Part shown: in pieces, positions 18,595-27,430 of the stretch | Position numbering within the stretch: the first letter of the stretch is position 1 | How the letters are laid out: the number at the start of each line of letters is the position of its first letter | Assembly: GCF_013372225.1 (NCBI RefSeq) | Contig: NZ_CP053832.1 | Location: 558,001-622,000 of the forward strand | Direction of reading: 5' to 3' | Length of the DNA: 64,000 nt | Source of the DNA: Campylobacter ureolyticus | GTDB lineage: Bacteria > Campylobacterota > Campylobacteria > Campylobacterales > Campylobacteraceae | Position numbers and translations under genes: made by a program | Notes under the pieces: model-generated | The model's input: the letters and a program-made list of their open reading frames with translations, nothing else | Told to the model about the DNA's origin: nothing | Database searches by the model: none

Positions 18595-19776
18595 TTAAGT
18601 TAAAGATCCAGTTTGATAAAGTTTAGCAAGTTCTTTGTAAAAATCCTCATAAGTGTGAGTTTCTAAAATTCCTGCATTTGGAAAAATTTCATCATAAATT
18701 TGCTGCAAATTTTCAAATCTATTTGGAAATAAATCGCTTAAAATTATGGCAGAAATTTCTTTTCTCATCAAAATTGTTGGCGGCAAAACACTGTTTAATA
18801 AAAGCGTTCTAATGGTCGGGCTGTGGTATTTTATGTGATGATGCTGTCCGTGCGGGCAAGTTTTTACACTCACAATCGTTTTGCACTCATTACAATATAC
18901 ATACTCAGGCATTACTAAAATTTCAATATCAAAGTTTTTTCTTATTTTATCGATTATAGTATGGGCTTGATTATCATCAAAAAACATCCCAATTGAGCCG
19001 TGATTTTGTCCAATGATAATCTTATTTGCACCAAAATTATATGCAGCGATGCATTCAAGTTCTGGATTTTTATGAGCTGAAAAAAGTGTTGTGTTTTCTA
19101 AATCTATTAATAAAACCTTATCTTTTGGTAAAAAATTATCTATAAAATACATAAGAGTTTTTTTTCTTAAAGTATGATCTAATCTATTTTCTCTTGTGCT
19201 TCTTAATAGAAAAATTATCAAAAAATCAGCCTTATCAATAGTCAGTCTAATAAGCCTTTCATGGACTCTGTGAAATGGGTTTGCACAAAGCATAAGCGAA
19301 GTTACTTTTTTTAAATTTAACTCTTTTTTTAGATTTTGAATTTTGTTTTTAATTAAAGCAATTTTATCATTATAAATTTCTATGATACCACTTATACAAA
19401 AACTTTCTATAAGTTCATCATTTGGAGGGTTTATGGCATCTGCTTCGAATATAGAAAAAAACTTCCAATATCCTTTATATCTAAAATTATTTGTTACAAT
19501 TATTCTACCAACAATTTTTTCATCGCATTCTAAAAACAGAGTTTGTGAAAACTCGGCATTTTCAGCGATTTTTTGATTTTCTTTTCCACTTGGTGCAAAA
19601 ATATATGCATAAGGGATAAGCTCTTTGTTTAAATATCCGCTTTGTATAACTTCATCTATCTCGTTTTCATCCATTAATCTATCAAATTTAGATAAAATTT
19701 GATTTTTTATCAAGGTTAGCGTTCCAAGAGTTTCTCTTGAAATTTTTAAAGTTTTATTTTTGTTTTTGGATGCCAT
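18595..19776 (-). CDS. ATP-sulfurylase-like protein with altered active site
   Basis: The ~393-residue protein has the overall ATP sulfurylase plan. It includes a HIGH-like LCANPFHRVHERL where canonical enzymes have QxRNPxHxxHE, IGQNHGSIG in place of GRDHAG, and the bacterial-type zinc segment CNEC ... CPHGQHHH with a following SPTIRTLLL (canonical SGTKVRELL). Loss of the Arg before NP and of the Arg/Asp/Ala in GRDHAG argues against normal sulfate adenylation. The ATG at 19776 is preferred; an upstream TTG at 19818 would lengthen it by 14 residues. It overlaps the preceding regulator gene by about 23 bases. Confidence 0.8.
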   Translation of the reverse strand: MASKNKNKTLKISRETLGTLTLIKNQILSKFDRLMDENEIDEVIQSGYLNKELIPYAYIFAPSGKENQKIAENAEFSQTLFLECDEKIVGRIIVTNNFRYKGYWKFFSIFEADAINPPNDELIESFCISGIIEIYNDKIALIKNKIQNLKKELNLKKVTSLMLCANPFHRVHERLIRLTIDKADFLIIFLLRSTRENRLDHTLRKKTLMYFIDNFLPKDKVLLIDLENTTLFSAHKNPELECIAAYNFGANKIIIGQNHGSIGMFFDDNQAHTIIDKIRKNFDIEILVMPEYVYCNECKTIVSVKTCPHGQHHHIKYHSPTIRTLLLNSVLPPTILMRKEISAIILSDLFPNRFENLQQIYDEIFPNAGILETHTYEDFYKELAKLYQTGSLT

Positions 19777-20653
19777 ATTTTTTTCTTTTCTCCCATAAAG
19801 ATTTCCTTGAAATTCCAAGTTTTTTTGCTAGGTCAGTATCTGAAAAAACATCTTGATTTTCTTTTATTATATATGCGAAATACTCATCGATTGTTAAAAT
19901 TTCACCTTTAGAAAGATTTGGTTTTTCATCAGTTATTAAAGTTAATGTTTCAAAATTTCCTTCATTTTCGATATTTAGGCCATTTATTATAACTTGTTTG
20001 TTTTCTACTAGTTTAAAAAGCTTGGATCTGTTTTTAAAAAGATGAGCATTTAGTAGATAAATAGGCACATTAAAACTTTCATTTTCTAGTTTTTCAAGCA
20101 CATCTATTTCATCTAAAAATATAGTCTTAACAGATTTTTTTACCCATTTTGAGTATTCATAAACAAATTTATCTGCCATTTTTTTTGAATTTGTTTCTAT
20201 AAAAAGTGGAAATTTTAAAGATTCAAAGTTAAACTCAGGTATTTTTACAGAGGCAAAACTTTTTTCAAAATATTTCATAAAAGAGTTATTTATAATTTTT
20301 AATTTATTAAATTCTTCAAAATGATTTATTTTTCTTATTAGTTCTTCTACCATAAATGGTTTTTGGATATAATCATTTGCTCCTGCTTTTATCGGGCGAG
20401 ATACTGTATCATTGCTGATATATGGGATTAGCAAAATTATAATGGAGTTTTTAAATTTTTTAATTATTTCATATATTTCTTCACCAAAAATACTTGTTGA
20501 TAAAAGAATTGCATCTTTTTTTGAAGTATTTAATATATCTTTTATTTTGGTTAAAATCTCACAATTATGCCCCAAAGAAGTAAGCTTATTTGCAATACTT
20601 TGAGCTAGGTACGCCTCATTTTCTACTATTAAAATATTCAAGCTTTTGTCCAA
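19754..20653 (-). CDS. Atypical orphan response regulator (HP1021/Cj1608 type)
   Basis: The 299-residue protein has an N-terminal receiver-like domain (about 1-120: ILIVENEAYLAQ and AGANDYIQKPF with the conserved Lys), but the residue at the phosphate-acceptor place is Ser52 (ILLSTSIFG). The C-terminal 35 residues are a Fis-type helix-turn-helix (SDTDLAKKLGISRKSLWEKR). Both features and the ispDF neighbour match HP1021 of Helicobacter and Cj1608 of Campylobacter, regulators of oriC activity and redox/metabolic genes that act without phosphorylation. It overlaps ispDF by 16 bp. Confidence 0.85.
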   Translation of the reverse strand: MDKSLNILIVENEAYLAQSIANKLTSLGHNCEILTKIKDILNTSKKDAILLSTSIFGEEIYEIIKKFKNSIIILLIPYISNDTVSRPIKAGANDYIQKPFMVEELIRKINHFEEFNKLKIINNSFMKYFEKSFASVKIPEFNFESLKFPLFIETNSKKMADKFVYEYSKWVKKSVKTIFLDEIDVLEKLENESFNVPIYLLNAHLFKNRSKLFKLVENKQVIINGLNIENEGNFETLTLITDEKPNLSKGEILTIDEYFAYIIKENQDVFSDTDLAKKLGISRKSLWEKRKKYGIQKQK

Positions 20654-21786
20654 TCAAAATATTTAACCATAACACTTGCCATTACACTAACTCCCTCACT
20701 TCTTCCAATAAATCCAAGTTTTTCTGTTGTTGTAGCTTTTATATTTACTCTATTTATACCTAAAATTTCACTCACTTTTTTTTGCATATCTTTTTTAAAA
20801 GATCCAAGTTTTGGACTTTGGGCTATGATTGTGATATCTGCATTTACTACTTCATATCCATAGCTTTTTATCTTTTTAAGTATATCTTTTAGTAAAATAA
20901 CTGAACTAATATCTTTAAATTTTTCATCATTATCAGGATAAAGTTCTCCGATATCTCCAAGCCCACATGTTCCAAGCAAGGCATCAGATAGCGCATGAAG
21001 TGCCACATCCCCGTCACTATGAGCGATAAAATCATACTCACAAGGCACTTTTATGCCACAAATCATTATCCCATTTCCATTTGTAAATTTATGTGTATCA
21101 AAGCCATTTCCCACAAAAAAATCTTTTGAAGGCGGTTTTAAAATTTTATACTCATTTAAAGCTTTTTTTAAATCACTTTTAAAAGTGATCTTAAAAGCCT
21201 TTTCATCGCCTTTTACAAAGCCTAGTTTTCCACCTACACTTTTAACAGCTGAACTATCATCACTGAATTTTGCATCACTAAATTTTTCATCATTTTCGCC
21301 ACTCATCAAGGCTTTTTTTAATAAACTGGTTCGGCTAACTTGCGGTGTTTGGATAAGTTTTATATCGTGTCTGTTTATTAAATCATCACCCAAATAAGCC
21401 GTATCAACAACTTCTAAATAAGGGCTTACACAGTCAAATTTATCTTTGTTTAAAATAAGTCTTTCTATCATCTCAAAGCTAATCCCAGCCCTTGCTGCAT
21501 CACTTACCAAAACCCACTTAGTATCAACTAAGCTTAAAGCATTTTTAAGCGAAATCTCTCTTTGGCTCCCACCAGCTACAAATTTAAAACCATCATCAAA
21601 ACTTCTCATATATTCTAAGTCATTGGCATTTGATACGATGATAATATCCTTAAAATAGGGCTTAAATTTATTTGCTACGAACTGCCAAAGTGGAGTATCT
21701 CCAACTCTAATCCATTGCTTTTTAACCTCTAAGCCAAAGCGAGTTGAGTTTCCAGCTGCCAAAAGTATAAAGGTAATATCTTTCAA
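20638..21786 (-). CDS. ispDF: Bifunctional MEP-pathway enzyme IspDF
   Basis: Fuses 2-C-methylerythritol 4-phosphate cytidylyltransferase (IspD, residues 1 to about 215) with 2-C-methylerythritol 2,4-cyclodiphosphate synthase (IspF, from about 223). IspD shows LLAAGNSTRFG at residues 8-18; IspF shows GFDTHKF at about 228-234, AHSDGDVALHALSDALLG and the C-terminal TTEKLGFIGRSEGV. The fusion is typical of Campylobacter and Helicobacter. The start follows a weak purine tract and is divergent from mrp. Confidence 0.96.
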   Translation of the reverse strand: MKDITFILLAAGNSTRFGLEVKKQWIRVGDTPLWQFVANKFKPYFKDIIIVSNANDLEYMRSFDDGFKFVAGGSQREISLKNALSLVDTKWVLVSDAARAGISFEMIERLILNKDKFDCVSPYLEVVDTAYLGDDLINRHDIKLIQTPQVSRTSLLKKALMSGENDEKFSDAKFSDDSSAVKSVGGKLGFVKGDEKAFKITFKSDLKKALNEYKILKPPSKDFFVGNGFDTHKFTNGNGIMICGIKVPCEYDFIAHSDGDVALHALSDALLGTCGLGDIGELYPDNDEKFKDISSVILLKDILKKIKSYGYEVVNADITIIAQSPKLGSFKKDMQKKVSEILGINRVNIKATTTEKLGFIGRSEGVSVMASVMVKYFDWTKA

Positions 21787-21815
21787 AATTTTGCCTTTTA
21801 TTTATAAAGTTGTAG

Positions 21816-21821
21816 TATTAT
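21816..21821 (+). promoter_or_regulatory. Predicted -10 box of mrp
   Basis: TATTAT inside TAGTATTATAC lies about 40 bases before the mrp ATG in the ispDF-mrp divergent gap. It is a plausible vegetative promoter for mrp-dapD. Confidence 0.4.
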
Positions 21822-21861
21822 ACATAAAAAAAGCTTTTAAATTTGTTACAAGGAAATTTAT

Positions 21862-22950
21862 ATGAATAAAAATGAAGTTTTAGAAAAACTTAAAAGTGTT
21901 ATTTATCCAGGCTTTAAAAAAAGTATTGTTGAGTTTGGATTTGTGAAAAATATTGAGATTGGAGATAGAATTTTTATAGAAGTTGAGATAGTTTCAAGCA
22001 AACCTGAAGTTGCTCAAAAGTTAAAAAAAGATATCTCAGACATAATTCCAAATAGTGAAATTTTAATCAAACAGCCACAAATTCAAAAAGAAAAAAGCAA
22101 TACAATAAGTGGTAAAAATATCGCTCCTCAAATTAAACATTTTGTTATGGTAAGTAGTGGAAAAGGCGGTGTTGGAAAAAGCACAACAACTGTAAATTTA
22201 GCTATTTCTATGGCAAAACTAGGTTTTAAGGTTGGTGTTTTAGATGCTGATATTTATGGACCAAATATTCCTAGAATGCTTGGATGTGATAAAGTAAAGC
22301 CTGTTGTTGTTGGAAATATGTTAAAGCCTATCTTAACTCATGGCGTGCAGATGATGAGTATGGGAATTTTAATTGAAAGTGGTCAAGGGCTTATGTGGAG
22401 AGGTGCGATGATAATGAAAGCAATAGAACAGCTTTTAAGAGATGTTTCTTGGGATGAGCTTGACGTGCTTTTTATCGACATGCCACCAGGAACTGGAGAT
22501 GCACAAATAACTCTTGCACAAAGTGTTCCAGTAACTGCTGGAGTCTGTGTTACAACACCACAAGTTGTAGCTATGGATGATACTGCAAGAAGTCTTGATA
22601 TGTTTGAAAAACTTCATATTCCAATTGCTGGAGTTATCGAAAATATGAGTGGATTTATCTGCCCTGATAATGGCAAAGAATATGATATTTTTGGTAAAAG
22701 TGGAAGTAGTGAACTTGTAAAAAAATACAATACTGAAATTTTAGGTGAAATTCCAATAGAAATTGCCATTAGAGAAGGCGGAGATAGTGGAAAGCCAGTA
22801 AGCTTTTATGAGCCAAATAGCATAAGTGCTAAAAGATATGAAAAAGCAGCTTCTAGACTTTGGGGGATAATGCAAAATATAGATAAAGAAAACTTAGCTG
22901 GAAATGAGGCAATTCAGCCACGAACTGACGGCAAGGCAAATTGTCATTAA
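21862..22950 (+). CDS. mrp: Mrp/NBP35-family iron-sulfur carrier ATPase
   Basis: P-loop ATPase proposed to carry iron-sulfur clusters to apoproteins. The 362-residue protein has an N-terminal MIP18/DUF59 domain (1 to about 75) and the deviant Walker A SGKGGVGKST at about 99-108, then DADIYGPNIPRMLG, DMPPGTGDAQ and ENMSGFICPDNG. A CxxC cluster-binding pair is not obvious; single Cys residues are in FICPD and the C-terminal CH. Ribosome site AAGGAA. dapD follows after 19 bp. Confidence 0.95.
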   Translation: MNKNEVLEKLKSVIYPGFKKSIVEFGFVKNIEIGDRIFIEVEIVSSKPEVAQKLKKDISDIIPNSEILIKQPQIQKEKSNTISGKNIAPQIKHFVMVSSGKGGVGKSTTTVNLAISMAKLGFKVGVLDADIYGPNIPRMLGCDKVKPVVVGNMLKPILTHGVQMMSMGILIESGQGLMWRGAMIMKAIEQLLRDVSWDELDVLFIDMPPGTGDAQITLAQSVPVTAGVCVTTPQVVAMDDTARSLDMFEKLHIPIAGVIENMSGFICPDNGKEYDIFGKSGSSELVKKYNTEILGEIPIEIAIREGGDSGKPVSFYEPNSISAKRYEKAASRLWGIMQNIDKENLAGNEAIQPRTDGKANCH

Positions 22951-22969
22951 AATTTAAAAAAGGATAAAA

Positions 22970-24172
22970 ATGAATAAAATTAAAAATATAGATGAATTTA
23001 ACAAATTTGTTGATGAAATTAAAAAAAGTAAATTTTATAAAGAGCCGATAGCTTGGGCTTTTGGAAGAGTTAATAAAGGCATTGTTGATACAAAAAAAAC
23101 TTTAAGTGTTGATTATGCAGTTGTTAATTATAAAGAAAATTTAGGCTCAGCAGCAGTTGTTTTATGGGCTTTAAATGAATGTGGTGTTAAGTTAAACTTA
23201 AATGATAGTGAGGCTGTTTTTGAGATAGATGATAAAATTACAAAAAAAGTTTTAAGTATATTTGAGTTTTTAAAAGATGAGGCTGAGGGAAATAAACATA
23301 AAAATTTACAAAATTTAATGGTTATAAATGAAATTTTAACTAATAGCGAGTATGGTGATGAGAACCATTTTTGCGTTACTTTTTTATTTAGTGATGAAAA
23401 GCCAAAAAGTGTTGCAAGTGTTTATTTAAAACTTTATCTTTTATCTCTTGGTAAGGTTGAGCTTAGAAGTATAAATTTAGATGGAGCTTTTGGAGTTCTT
23501 CCAAATGTTGCCTGGGATGAGTTTGCAAAACCTGTTGAGCTTGAATGGCTAAGGGAAAATGAGATATTTTTAAAGATGAGTGGAGCTTATCCAGTGATTT
23601 CAAGTGTTGATAAATTTCCAAGGTTTTTAAATCATATTATTCCTGATGATAGTATAAGAATTTTAGATGCCGCAAAAGTTAGAATGGGTGCTCAAATAGC
23701 AAATGGAACAACAGTAATGCCAGGAGCAAGTTATATAAATTTTAACGCAGGAACTACTGGAAAAGTTATGATTGAAGGAAGAGTTTCAAGCTCAGTTATA
23801 GTTGGAGAGGGAACTGATATTGGCGGTGGAGCAAGTATTTTAGGTGTTCTTAGTGGCACAAGTGGAAATCCAATAAGTATTGGAAAAAGATGTCTTTTAG
23901 GAGCAAATTCTGTTACTGGAATTCCATTGGGAGATGATTGTATAGTTGATGGTGGAATTGCTATTTTAGAGGGCACAAAAGTTTATATTGATGAAAAAAA
24001 TGGAACTTTACTTGGCAAAATAAATCCAAATTTTGATTTTAAAAACGAAATTTATAAGGCAAAAGAGTTGGCAAATTTAAATGGGCTTCATTTTAGACAA
24101 AATAGCCAAACTGGACAAATAACTGCAAGTTTAAGCAAAAAAGCAGTTAAATTAAATAAAGATTTACATTAA
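22970..24172 (+). CDS. dapD: Tetrahydrodipicolinate N-succinyltransferase
   Basis: Acyltransferase of the lysine/diaminopimelate pathway. The 400-residue protein has an N-terminal domain typical of the longer DapD of Campylobacterota and Actinobacteria, then a left-handed beta-helix with hexapeptide repeats from about residue 235 to 340 (VRMGAQIANGTTVMPGASYI, EGTDIGGGASILGVLSG). Position after mrp matches C. jejuni gene order as I recall it. Ribosome site AAAGGATAA. Confidence 0.95.
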   Translation: MNKIKNIDEFNKFVDEIKKSKFYKEPIAWAFGRVNKGIVDTKKTLSVDYAVVNYKENLGSAAVVLWALNECGVKLNLNDSEAVFEIDDKITKKVLSIFEFLKDEAEGNKHKNLQNLMVINEILTNSEYGDENHFCVTFLFSDEKPKSVASVYLKLYLLSLGKVELRSINLDGAFGVLPNVAWDEFAKPVELEWLRENEIFLKMSGAYPVISSVDKFPRFLNHIIPDDSIRILDAAKVRMGAQIANGTTVMPGASYINFNAGTTGKVMIEGRVSSSVIVGEGTDIGGGASILGVLSGTSGNPISIGKRCLLGANSVTGIPLGDDCIVDGGIAILEGTKVYIDEKNGTLLGKINPNFDFKNEIYKAKELANLNGLHFRQNSQTGQITASLSKKAVKLNKDLH

Positions 24173-24181
24173 GGGTGAAAT

Positions 24182-25768
24182 GTGGTTGAAGTACATGGTT
24201 TAACTATGAGATTTGGTACTCAGTTATTGTTTGAAGATATTAATTTAAGCCTTGATAAAGGAAATAGATATGGACTTATCGGTGCAAATGGAGCTGGTAA
24301 ATCAACATTTTTAAAAATTTTAAGTGGAGAAATAGAAGCAAGTAGCGGGGAAGTATTAATTGATAGTGGTTTAAAAGTTGGAGTTTTAGGTCAAGATCAG
24401 TTTGCTTTTGAAAATTTCAGTTTAAAAGATGCGGTTTTGTATGGAAATAAACGACTTTATGATGCAGTTAAGGAAAAAGAAAAGCTTTATTTAAGCGAGG
24501 AATTTACAGATGAGATAAATGAGCGTTTAAGTGAGCTTGAGATGATAACAGCCGAAGAAGATCCAACTTATGAGTATGAAACAAGATGTGAAAAAATTCT
24601 CTCATCTTTGGGTCTTAATGAGTATGATAAATTAATGAGTGAGGTTGAAAACTCAGATAAATTTAAAGTTTTATTAGCTCAAGTTTTATTTCCAAAACCA
24701 GATGTGCTTTTTTTAGATGAGCCTACAAACAACCTTGATATTGAGGCAATTTCATGGCTTGAAAATGAGCTTAATCACCACGCTGGAACGTTAGTTGTAA
24801 TAAGTCATGATAGGCACTTTTTAAACAGAGTTTGCACTGATATTTTAGATGTTGATTTTAAGCGTATTAGAGAGTTTGCAGGAAATTATGATGATTGGTA
24901 TATTGCCTCAAATTTGATGAATAAAAAAGCCCAAATGGAAAGAGATAAAAAGCTAAAAGAAAAAGAAGAACTTGAAAAATTTATCGCTCGTTTTAGTGCA
25001 AATGCTAGTAAGGCAAAACAAGCAACAAGCAGACAAAAAAGACTTGACAAGCTTGATATTAGTGAAGTTATGACAAGCTCTAGAAGAGAGCCAAGCATTT
25101 TATTTCGTCCAAATAGAGAAATAGGAAATGAATTAATTAGTCTAAATGAAATTTCAAAAAAATTTGATAAAAAAGTAATTTTAGATAATTTTAACTTTAA
25201 GCTTGAAAAGGGTGATAAAGTTGCAATAATTGGTAAAAATGGTGTTGGAAAAAGCACACTTTGTAAAATTATAATGAATGAAATTACTCCTGATAGTGGA
25301 AATGTACATATAGGAGCAACGATCGAGCTTGGGTATTTTGCACAAGATATAAATAATAAACTAACAAGTGATTTAAAGCTTTATGAATATCTGCAAGATA
25401 ATAAAAATAAAGATTTAGATGAAATTAGAAAATGTCTTGGTAGGATGCTTTTTAGTGGTGCTGAGCAAGAAAAAAGTGTAAAAGATCTAAGTGGAGGTGA
25501 AAAGCACCGTGTAATGCTTAGTAAATTAATGCTGATAAAGCCTAATTTGCTTATTTTGGATGAACCAAACAACCACCTTGATTTAGAGGCGATTATTGCT
25601 TTAGGTGAAGCACTTTATCAATTTAAAGGAAGTGCAATTTGCGTAAGTCACGATAGAGAGTTAATTGATGCTTTTGCAAATAGAATACTTCATCTAAAAG
25701 GTGATGGAGAAATAGTTGATTTTAGGGGAACTTTTGAAGAGTATAGACAAAGTTTGGGTCAAGATTAA
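24182..25768 (+). CDS. ABC-F family ATPase (YbiT-like)
   Basis: Soluble protein with two ABC domains and no membrane part, of the ABC-F ribosome-associated group. The 528-residue product has Walker A GANGAGKST (about 38-46), an LFLDEPTNNLD Walker B, the linker helix region (about 245-300, Lys-rich), a second Walker A GKNGVGKST, the signature LSGGEKHRVMLSKL, and LILDEPNNHLDLEA. Length and linker resemble YbiT. GTG start after AAGGGTGAAAT; an overlapping ATG one base earlier is out of frame. Confidence 0.92.
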   Translation: MVEVHGLTMRFGTQLLFEDINLSLDKGNRYGLIGANGAGKSTFLKILSGEIEASSGEVLIDSGLKVGVLGQDQFAFENFSLKDAVLYGNKRLYDAVKEKEKLYLSEEFTDEINERLSELEMITAEEDPTYEYETRCEKILSSLGLNEYDKLMSEVENSDKFKVLLAQVLFPKPDVLFLDEPTNNLDIEAISWLENELNHHAGTLVVISHDRHFLNRVCTDILDVDFKRIREFAGNYDDWYIASNLMNKKAQMERDKKLKEKEELEKFIARFSANASKAKQATSRQKRLDKLDISEVMTSSRREPSILFRPNREIGNELISLNEISKKFDKKVILDNFNFKLEKGDKVAIIGKNGVGKSTLCKIIMNEITPDSGNVHIGATIELGYFAQDINNKLTSDLKLYEYLQDNKNKDLDEIRKCLGRMLFSGAEQEKSVKDLSGGEKHRVMLSKLMLIKPNLLILDEPNNHLDLEAIIALGEALYQFKGSAICVSHDRELIDAFANRILHLKGDGEIVDFRGTFEEYRQSLGQD

Positions 25769-25952
25769 CGCTAAAGAGGTTGAGGTTAAAAATGGTACAA
25801 AATTGCTTGAAATTATAAAAGACTTTAAATTTGACATTAGCCGTATTGCTGTTGAAAAAAATGGCGAAATTTTAAGCAAAAATCTTTGGAAATACGATCT
25901 TTTAAGCAAAGATGATAATTATGAAATAGTTGAGTTTGTAGGTGGTGGATAG
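25734..25952 (+). CDS. thiS: Sulfur carrier protein ThiS
   Basis: Ubiquitin-like sulfur carrier for thiamine thiazole synthesis; its C-terminal Gly-Gly is adenylated by ThiF and thiocarboxylated. The product ends VEFVGGG and has the KINAKEVEVKNGTKLLEII start of the fold. TTG at 25734 is chosen because AGGGGA lies four bases upstream; this gives 72 residues and overlaps the ABC-F stop by 35 bases. A TTG at 25716 is also in frame. It overlaps thiF by 11 bases. Confidence 0.88.
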   Translation: MKSIDKVWVKINAKEVEVKNGTKLLEIIKDFKFDISRIAVEKNGEILSKNLWKYDLLSKDDNYEIVEFVGGG

Positions 25953-26574
25953 TATTTTATGCAAAAAAAAATATTTCGAAAGCGAAATTTACAAAAGAAA
26001 TGATGAGTTAGTTACAAAAAAAGTTAAAAATTCTAAAGTTGTGATTTTAGGACTTGGCGGACTTGGTTCAAATATCGCTTCAATGCTTGCTAGAGTAGGA
26101 GTTGGAAATTTAAAACTAGTTGATTTTGATAAGGTTGAATTAAACAATCTAAATCGTCAGTTTTATAACAAAACCCATATTGGACTTTTTAAAACAGATG
26201 CCTTAAAATCCGAACTTGAGCTAATAAATCCTTACTTAAATTTTGAAATTTTAAATTTAAAAATTACAAGCCAAAATTTAAATTCCGTTTTAAAAGATGA
26301 TTTTTTAATATGTGAGGCTTTTGATAATGCTGATTTAAAAGCCTTACTCATGGATTACGCCTCTAAAAATTTAGATAAATATTTTGTTTTTGGAAGTGGA
26401 ATGGGCGGATATGAGAGCTCAAATTTAATGAAAGTAAAAAGATTTGGTACAAACTGCTATATTTGTGGCGATTTTAGTTCAAAAGCATCATTAATGGCCC
26501 CAAAGGTTGTGCAATGTGCCTCAATGCAGGCAAACACAATTTTAAGAATTATTATGAATGAGTTTGAAATTTAG
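25942..26574 (+). CDS. thiF: ThiS adenylyltransferase ThiF (short form)
   Basis: E1-like enzyme that activates the ThiS C-terminus with ATP. The 210-residue protein has the nucleotide motif LGLGGLGSNIASMLARVGVG (about 36-55), LVDFDKVELNNLNRQ, and the catalytic-loop zinc pair CYICGD near residue 173. It is shorter than E. coli ThiF (251) and ends before a second CxxC pair, so zinc binding may be altered. GTG start, overlapping thiS. Confidence 0.9.
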   Translation: MVDSILCKKKYFESEIYKRNDELVTKKVKNSKVVILGLGGLGSNIASMLARVGVGNLKLVDFDKVELNNLNRQFYNKTHIGLFKTDALKSELELINPYLNFEILNLKITSQNLNSVLKDDFLICEAFDNADLKALLMDYASKNLDKYFVFGSGMGGYESSNLMKVKRFGTNCYICGDFSSKASLMAPKVVQCASMQANTILRIIMNEFEI

Positions 26575-26618
26575 CATTTAAATTTTTAAAAATTTATCAT
26601 TTTATAAAACTAAAACAG

Positions 26619-26624
26619 TAGAAT
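26619..26624 (+). promoter_or_regulatory. Possible -10 box upstream of thiG
   Basis: TAGAAT sits 34 bases before the thiG start in the 84-bp thiF-thiG gap. No thi-box/TPP riboswitch sequence is visible here. It may allow thiGHE to be transcribed apart from the upstream genes. Confidence 0.35.
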
Positions 26625-26658
26625 TTTACTTATTTTAATTATAAAAGGACAAATTTTT

Positions 26659-27426
26659 ATGGAAAATGATAATCTAAAATTGGGCGAATATGAGTTTAAA
26701 TCAAGGTTTATTCTAGGCTCTGGCAAGTTTAATCCAGAACTCATAAAAGCTTGTGTGGATGAAGCAGGAGTAGAGATTATAACATTAGCACTTAGACGAG
26801 TAAATGAAAGCCAAAATAAGAATATCCTTGATTTTATCCCCAAAAATATTACTATTTTACCAAATACAAGTGGGGCTAGAAATGCAAATGAAGCTGTGAG
26901 AATTGCAAGACTTTGCAAAGAGCTTAATGTTAGCAAATTTATAAAACTTGAAGTTATAGATGACTCAAAATATCTTTTTCCAAATAATTATGAAACTTTA
27001 AAAGCAACTGAGATTTTAGCAAAAGAGGGCTTTATAGTTATGGTTTATATGCATGCTGATTTGGGCATTGCAAGAAGTTTAGAAAGTGCAGGAGCAGCAG
27101 CTATTATGCCTCTTGCATCTCCAATTGGCAGTAATCAAGGCTTAACTCAAAAAGAAATGATTAAAATATTAATAAATGAGATTAAAACTCCAATTATTGT
27201 TGATGCGGGCATTGGTAGACCATCACAAGCTTGTGAGGCTATGGAAATTGGGTGTGACGGGGTTATGGTAAATACTGCAGTTGCAACAGCTAGAAATTTA
27301 CCACAAATGGCAAGAGCTTTTAAAAACGCTGTAATTGCAGGTCGAGATGCTTATTTGGCAGGTTTTGGAAGAGTTAAAAAAACAGCTTCGCCAAGTTCGC
27401 CATTAACTGGATTTTTAAGAGATTAA
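26659..27426 (+). CDS. thiG: Thiazole synthase ThiG
   Basis: Builds the thiamine thiazole ring from deoxyxylulose phosphate, dehydroglycine and ThiS thiocarboxylate. The 255-residue TIM barrel has SRFILGSGKF at residues 14-23, ITLALRRVNES (Schiff-base Lys lies further on in KLEVIDD), IMPLASPIGSNQGL, VDAGIGRPSQACEAMEIGCDG and DAYLAGFGR. Ribosome site AAAGGAC. thiH starts 4 bp after its stop. Confidence 0.97.
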   Translation: MENDNLKLGEYEFKSRFILGSGKFNPELIKACVDEAGVEIITLALRRVNESQNKNILDFIPKNITILPNTSGARNANEAVRIARLCKELNVSKFIKLEVIDDSKYLFPNNYETLKATEILAKEGFIVMVYMHADLGIARSLESAGAAAIMPLASPIGSNQGLTQKEMIKILINEIKTPIIVDAGIGRPSQACEAMEIGCDGVMVNTAVATARNLPQMARAFKNAVIAGRDAYLAGFGRVKKTASPSSPLTGFLRD

Positions 27427-27430
27427 AATT

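Noticed and set aside
26575-26658. TPP riboswitch upstream of thiG (also checked 53512-53638 upstream of thiC)
   Set aside because: No recognisable thi-box core such as CTGAGA with the paired stems is visible in either gap.
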